A DNA stretch of 64,000 bases. Origin: Dysidea avara (taxonomy: Eukaryota; Porifera; Demospongiae; Dictyoceratida; Dysideidae). The translations under genes and the position numbers were made by a program. Shown here in pieces: positions 60,057 through 64,000 of the stretch. How positions within the stretch are numbered: position 1 is the stretch's first letter; every line of letters begins with the position of its first letter. The stretch is taken from positions 10,319,479-10,383,478 of the forward strand of contig NC_089278.1 of NCBI RefSeq assembly GCF_963678975.1, written 5' to 3'. Under the pieces are notes generated by a model. The model did not search any database, was not told where the DNA came from, and saw nothing but the letters and a program-made list of their open reading frames with translations.

Positions 60057-60134
60057 ATCGATCACTTCAAACCCACAATTATAAGTTGTAAGTTTATACC
60101 CTAATAAAAGAGCCCTTCAACTTTTGGCGTCGTC
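60057..60134. promoter_or_regulatory. 78-bp bidirectional promoter of THUMPD3 and NOC4L
   Basis: Two divergent start codons only 78 bp apart, so core promoter and both 5' leaders must share this stretch. It contains AATAAAAG (about 60107) and TTTTGGCGTCGTC just before the NOC4L ATG. No longer motif is recognised. Confidence 0.6.
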
Positions 60135-62752
60135 ATGTCCAGTGATGACGTTTCGGATAAGATTGAAGAATTAAAGCTACGAGCTATTGATAGTGAAAAG
60201 AATGCAAACTGCCTAGTCGATTTGTTCCCATATCTTTCGGTAAGCCAGTTTACATGTTCAATATGTGTCATACAGTGGCCTTGCAGTCACCAGAAGATGA
60301 AGTTGTGGAAGCCTCAGTGAACGCTCTGTGTGAAGTGTTTGTGCATTATGTACAAAACTATTATGATAGCGTTGTGCCAGTACCACCTGCACAATGTAAG
60401 CCTTAAACTGCAATAGTCAGTCAGAATGTATGTTTGTATATCATAGGTATTGGGGCTGAGCAAGTATTCCACGGCTGGATGCATAAGAACTATTTGCAGT
60501 TAATCCAGGAGCTCCTTCATTTAATGAAGACTCACCACAACCAAGACATCCAGGTACACTGTACACTGATGATGCTTGCTAGTAGTTTCACGTGGCTAGC
60601 CCGCTTTTCCTCCGCACAGCGCTTATTGATTGGAAATGATAAGTACCTGCTCCAAAAAAGCAGCTTTTTCAGATCAGGCGCCTATAATTTCCAATCGATA
60701 AGCGCCGTGTGGAGAAAAAGTGGTCTGGCCACGTGAGACTACTTGCATAGCACCTATAGCACATCACAACCAAACTGTCGATTTTAGAATGTTGTAACTG
60801 CCAGTGATAGCTTATAAACAATTTTTTTTTCAAGCTTAGTAATTATGTATGAGCTAGAGCCTGGAGCATTTGATGGTCAACTTGTGCAATATATTTTTTT
60901 AAGGGTCACAACAGCAGCTATTACATATCATGTATTTTATACTAGTTGAGGTCACTGTATAACCTTATGGAGTTGGTGAAGACTGAAGCTACTGCTCATC
61001 AGGACACACATGATAAGTTCATAGTTCCTGTCAACTTGTTTAGTCAAGTGGTCACCTGTTTGCTTGAGTCTAACAGCAATCATTTAACCAGCAAATTTAA
61101 ACGTTTTATGAAGTATGATGATATTCGATTGTATACACTGAAACACACGAGGTAAACACATAAAAATGATTTTTACTTTATTATTTTGTTTAGCAAAATG
61201 ATGGCCGCTAGGAGTGCACGTGATCAGGTTGGTTTTTTTTGACAGTTTTGTAGTATGCAACATTTACAAATGTCACACAGGATTATGAGGAGTTTGTTAT
61301 GAGGAATTTTGAGTTGCTTCAGCAGGTAAAAATGCCCACAGAACAAGAAGAAATTTGCAAATTTTTCTGTGGAGATCCAACAATGCAAGGTATTACTACA
61401 ATAAGCGCTGATAGTGTTTTAGCTAGTGATACTGCAGGCAGTGAAACAATTGTGTCCAAAATTCCACCCAAAAAAGATATCACTAGATTAGAAGTACGCC
61501 AACTTATGCATATATATATATATATATATATATCATGTTATTCACACAATTGTTAGGTTCATCAACATAAATTTAGCGATGCTTGGCTGGCTTTTCTCAG
61601 ACTATCGGTAATTAGTGCTCATAACATATTGAACGTATGTAGTTACAACATTATGTTGTGTTAGATAACTGAAGCTGTGTACAAACAAGTTCTCATTTCA
61701 CTGGATACTAAAGTGATGCCACACCTCACTGACCCCAGGATGCTTATAGATTTTCTTACAGACTCTTACAATTTAGGTCAGGAATTATTTATGTATTTTA
61801 GTTGGATTGTGTAAATATTTGCAGGAGGAATTCACAGTATACTGGCTCTAAATGGTCTATTTATTTTAATAAATGAACATAATTTGTGAGTACTAGTTGA
61901 GCTAGTCTGCTATGAAGTTTTCTCTGAACAGGGATTATCCAGATTTCTACACAAAACTGTACACCTTGTTGAAACCACCGGTCTTTCATGTCAAGTACCT
62001 GCCACGTTTTTTCTATCTCTTGGACATTTTCTTAACCTCAACGTTTGTAACTGTTATTGGTAAATTACATTATACTTCATTTCCAACAGTCACCTGCCTC
62101 TGTACTTGATTGCTGCATTCTGTAAGAAGATAGCTCGTTTGCTGCTAACAGCACCACCAAGAGGTAACAGTAATTCTGATAGGGCAACTGAATGACTGTA
62201 CTAATAGGGATATTGATTGGTATGGTCACCGTGGTTAACCTGCTCAAAAGACATCCTAACTGTAAGGTTCTTATCCACAGGGCTCATCCACCATTAGGTA
62301 CAGCAATATAACTTGTGTCTTAATTCAGAGTTATTTGCAGAAAGAATTCCAGAAGTGGACACTGACCCTTTTGATGCTGACTGTGATGATCCCAAGATGT
62401 GCCATGCACTGGACAGTTGTCTCTGGGAGCTACAAGTACATTGAGATAGTACACGTTTGATTTGTATGATCTATAATTCAGACCCTCAAGTCTCACTATT
62501 GTCCTAAAGTGACAAAATCAATCACTGAATTACTAGAACCAACCAATTTTCTTTCCAAACGTGAAGAAGAGTTGGCACCATATTTGGAGCTCACAGACAA
62601 GGAGGTTAGTGATGCTGCTAGCTAGTATGTGTTAACAAAACATGGTACAGGTATTTGAGGAGATGCTTGAAATGAATGAAAAGCCATCCAACAACACACC
62701 AAACATGGATACACTGTTCAGTTACATAAGAACAAAATACAATACTATTTGA
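60135..62752 (+). CDS. NOC4L: NOC4L, nucleolar complex protein 4
   Basis: Nucleolar 40S ribosome-assembly factor that pairs with NOP14. About 13 exons. The start MSSDDVSDKIEELKLRAIDS is followed by SPEDEVVEASVNALCEVF, HLMKTHHNQDIQ, then LRSLYNLMELVKTE, FKRFMKYDDIRLYTLKHT, KFSDAWLAFLRLSITEAVYK, PRMLIDFLTDSYNLGG, ALNGLFILINEHNLDYPDFY, KPPVFHVKYLPRFFYLLDIF, HLPLYLIAAFCKKIARLLLT, NLLKRHPNC, DTDPFDADCDDPKMCHALDS, LWELQ and EVFEEMLEMN. This is the complete order of the CBF/NOC4 family, including the diagnostic DYPDFYxKLY and KRHPxC motifs. A palindromic MITE sits in intron 3 (60581-60743) and a TA repeat (61510-61533) at a later intron. It converges on FAM50, with stops 58 bp apart. Confidence 0.94.
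60581..60743. mobile_element. Palindromic MITE in a NOC4L intron
   Basis: 163 bp. Arms of about 65 bp begin AGTAGTTTCACGTGGCTAGC and AGTAGTCTCACGTGGCCAGA, and both contain GCGCTTAT[T/C]GATTGGAAAT. No TSD is clear. No coding sequence. Confidence 0.7.
61510..61533. repeat. (TA)n microsatellite
   Basis: About 12 TA units in a NOC4L intron, just after a donor site. Confidence 0.9.
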
Positions 62753-62810
62753 TACAATGTACAAAGTATTATTCATCTGATTTATCAGACACCTGGATAA
62801 TAACAAGAGA

Positions 62811-63645
62811 CTAATGATAAATGGCTTTACAACATCCAAAACTGACTGTGTATTTATCATATGACTTCTCTGGGTCATAAGGCTCCCATCTGCTAGCTGG
62901 AAATATGTGCTTGTTACGCTCATACCAACTGCGAAGGACAACTTTGCCAGCATGAGACTATGAACATAGAAAAAAGCACTGTCAATACAGATTTTTACCT
63001 ACTGTGCACATCATAACATGTCCAATGGAAGCCCCTACTAATACAATACAAATACACGTACTTCATCCTTTTCAATGTGAGCATCATTCATTAGTCTCAC
63101 ATCATCATGGACATCAAAACTGAACAATGGTCCACTCTTGCCACGAGCTTTAGTCACAATGAAGTCATAAAACGAATGATGCTGTATATAACACAACTGG
63201 TAACCCCAGAATGTGCACTTCTTTAGCTCATACCTGAGGAATTATCAAGTCTTCTTTAATGTACATGAGGTTGTCAACACTGGCCACTCTAATTCATGAA
63301 ATGTTAGAAAGTACAAACAGACAAACTTTTTTAAACCTTAGTTCATTAAAATCCTTTCTTAAAGTTTCCAGGCACTTTTGAAGGAATTTATAAATTGTAT
63401 CACCCTTCTTCATCTAAAGCATTAGTCACATAATTCACAGGCACATGATTATAGGAAGGTCCTTACAGTGGTCATCCTACGATGGCCAGACCCATCCCAG
63501 TAACTGTAAGTGATAGCAATGTCTTCATCTGGGAGGTAATAAATGTTCAGTAGGTGACACAATTAATGAATCACTAACTCTTGATCTTTTCCTGTTGTGC
63601 TTTCCACTCATTAGCCAGCTTTTCTCTCTCATGTCTTTCCTTCTC
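62811..63645 (-). CDS. FAM50: FAM50 (XAP5 family) nuclear protein, 5' part outside window
   Basis: Nuclear XAP5-domain protein associated with the spliceosome; FAM50A is the vertebrate form. The visible exons give the conserved C-terminal half: [20 protein letters not shown] (about 63590-63645), [69 protein letters not shown] with [18 protein letters not shown], and [20 protein letters not shown] then [16 protein letters not shown]. Identity to the animal family is very high. The last residues [10 protein letters not shown] extend about ten residues past the usual KYTIR end. The exon at 63645 has a clear acceptor; from 63646 to the window end is intron with no further exon seen, so the start lies beyond 64000. 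Confidence 0.94.
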
Positions 63646-64000
63646 CTGCAGGGATCTCAAAAAATACAAAATTATGCCCCAATACCATAAAACAATAATA
63701 TTCATGTAACAGAGAGAGAAATGTTTGTAAAATGTGTAAGGGGAAATTTTGCACTTTTATTCACAAAAATCCAGAAAAGACATATGGATGAGCTGCCATA
63801 ACCCATAACAATCAAGTGATACATGTAACCTATTCACGATTATATTTTCACGAAGTGTCATCACTTGCAAAATTTGACCTATACCATATTGTGTGCATAA
63901 GATCACAATTAACAGAATTACACCTCATAAGGAGAATAGATTGGATAATTCACTTCTTAATCCCATTTCTAGGTACAACGTGTACTGCTAGTGTATGACT
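63646..64000. other. FAM50 intron, window end
   Basis: AT-rich sequence upstream (in the minus sense) of the FAM50 acceptor. No coding exon or repeat of note; the remaining 5' exons of the gene must lie beyond the window. Confidence 0.4.

Overview
The window is nuclear DNA of an animal. It holds about 17 protein-coding genes in 64 kb, split by canonical GT-AG introns that are mostly 45-120 nt, in AT-rich DNA full of short inverted-repeat elements. Several genes belong to animal or near-animal families (BICD, UNC79, MANF, an SH3-PX-BAR sorting nexin, a CTTNBP2-like protein). The very short introns, tight gene packing and many MITEs suggest a compact early-branching invertebrate, most likely a sponge; this is inference. 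There are no viral genes, toxin genes, rRNA genes or CRISPR arrays.

Layout. 1-10 kb: 3' part of a SUV39H-type H3K9 methyltransferase (+), MANF (-) with a perfect ER-stress element in its promoter, the decapping activator DCP1 (-) with a repeat-filled 3.2-kb intron, then SNIP1 (+), head to head with DCP1. 10-14 kb: one unrecognised small gene (+), then repeats. 14-24 kb: Bicaudal-D (+); a broken UBE2N-like ubiquitin-conjugating gene (-); the intact UBE2N/Ubc13 gene (-); and ELP4 (+), head to head with UBE2N. 24-34 kb: a long ankyrin-repeat plus P-loop gene resembling CTTNBP2 (-), and the minor-spliceosome protein ZCRB1 (+). 34-47 kb: UNC79 (-), an unrecognised coiled-coil gene (+) with an RFX-like X-box, TFIIIC subunit GTF3C6 (-), and a second small coiled-coil gene (+). 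47-58 kb: a SNX9/18/33-family sorting nexin (-) with a long extra C-terminus; one intron holds an antisense tRNA-Arg(CCT) and another about 5.8 kb of nested transposon debris. 58-64 kb: THUMPD3 (-) and NOC4L (+) share a 78-bp promoter, then the 3' part of FAM50 (-).

The genes do not form one pathway. Most are housekeeping genes: chromatin, decapping, splicing, tRNA modification (ELP4, THUMPD3), Pol III transcription, ribosome assembly, ubiquitin and membrane traffic. The dominant architecture is compact divergent pairs: UBE2N/ELP4 90 bp apart, UNC79/44151 gene 106 bp, GTF3C6/46492 gene 70 bp, THUMPD3/NOC4L 78 bp and DCP1/SNIP1 325 bp.

The items most worth a second look are the ERSE in front of MANF, the UBE2N paralog whose catalytic cysteine is replaced and whose frame is shifted while all its splice sites survive, a short sequence cassette (core CTCTAATAGAGCAGTCA) carried by otherwise unrelated MITEs, the C-terminal extension of the sorting nexin, and three genes I could not assign. 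Exon borders were read by eye from splice signals and family similarity; they are good to a few bases in conserved genes and less certain elsewhere.
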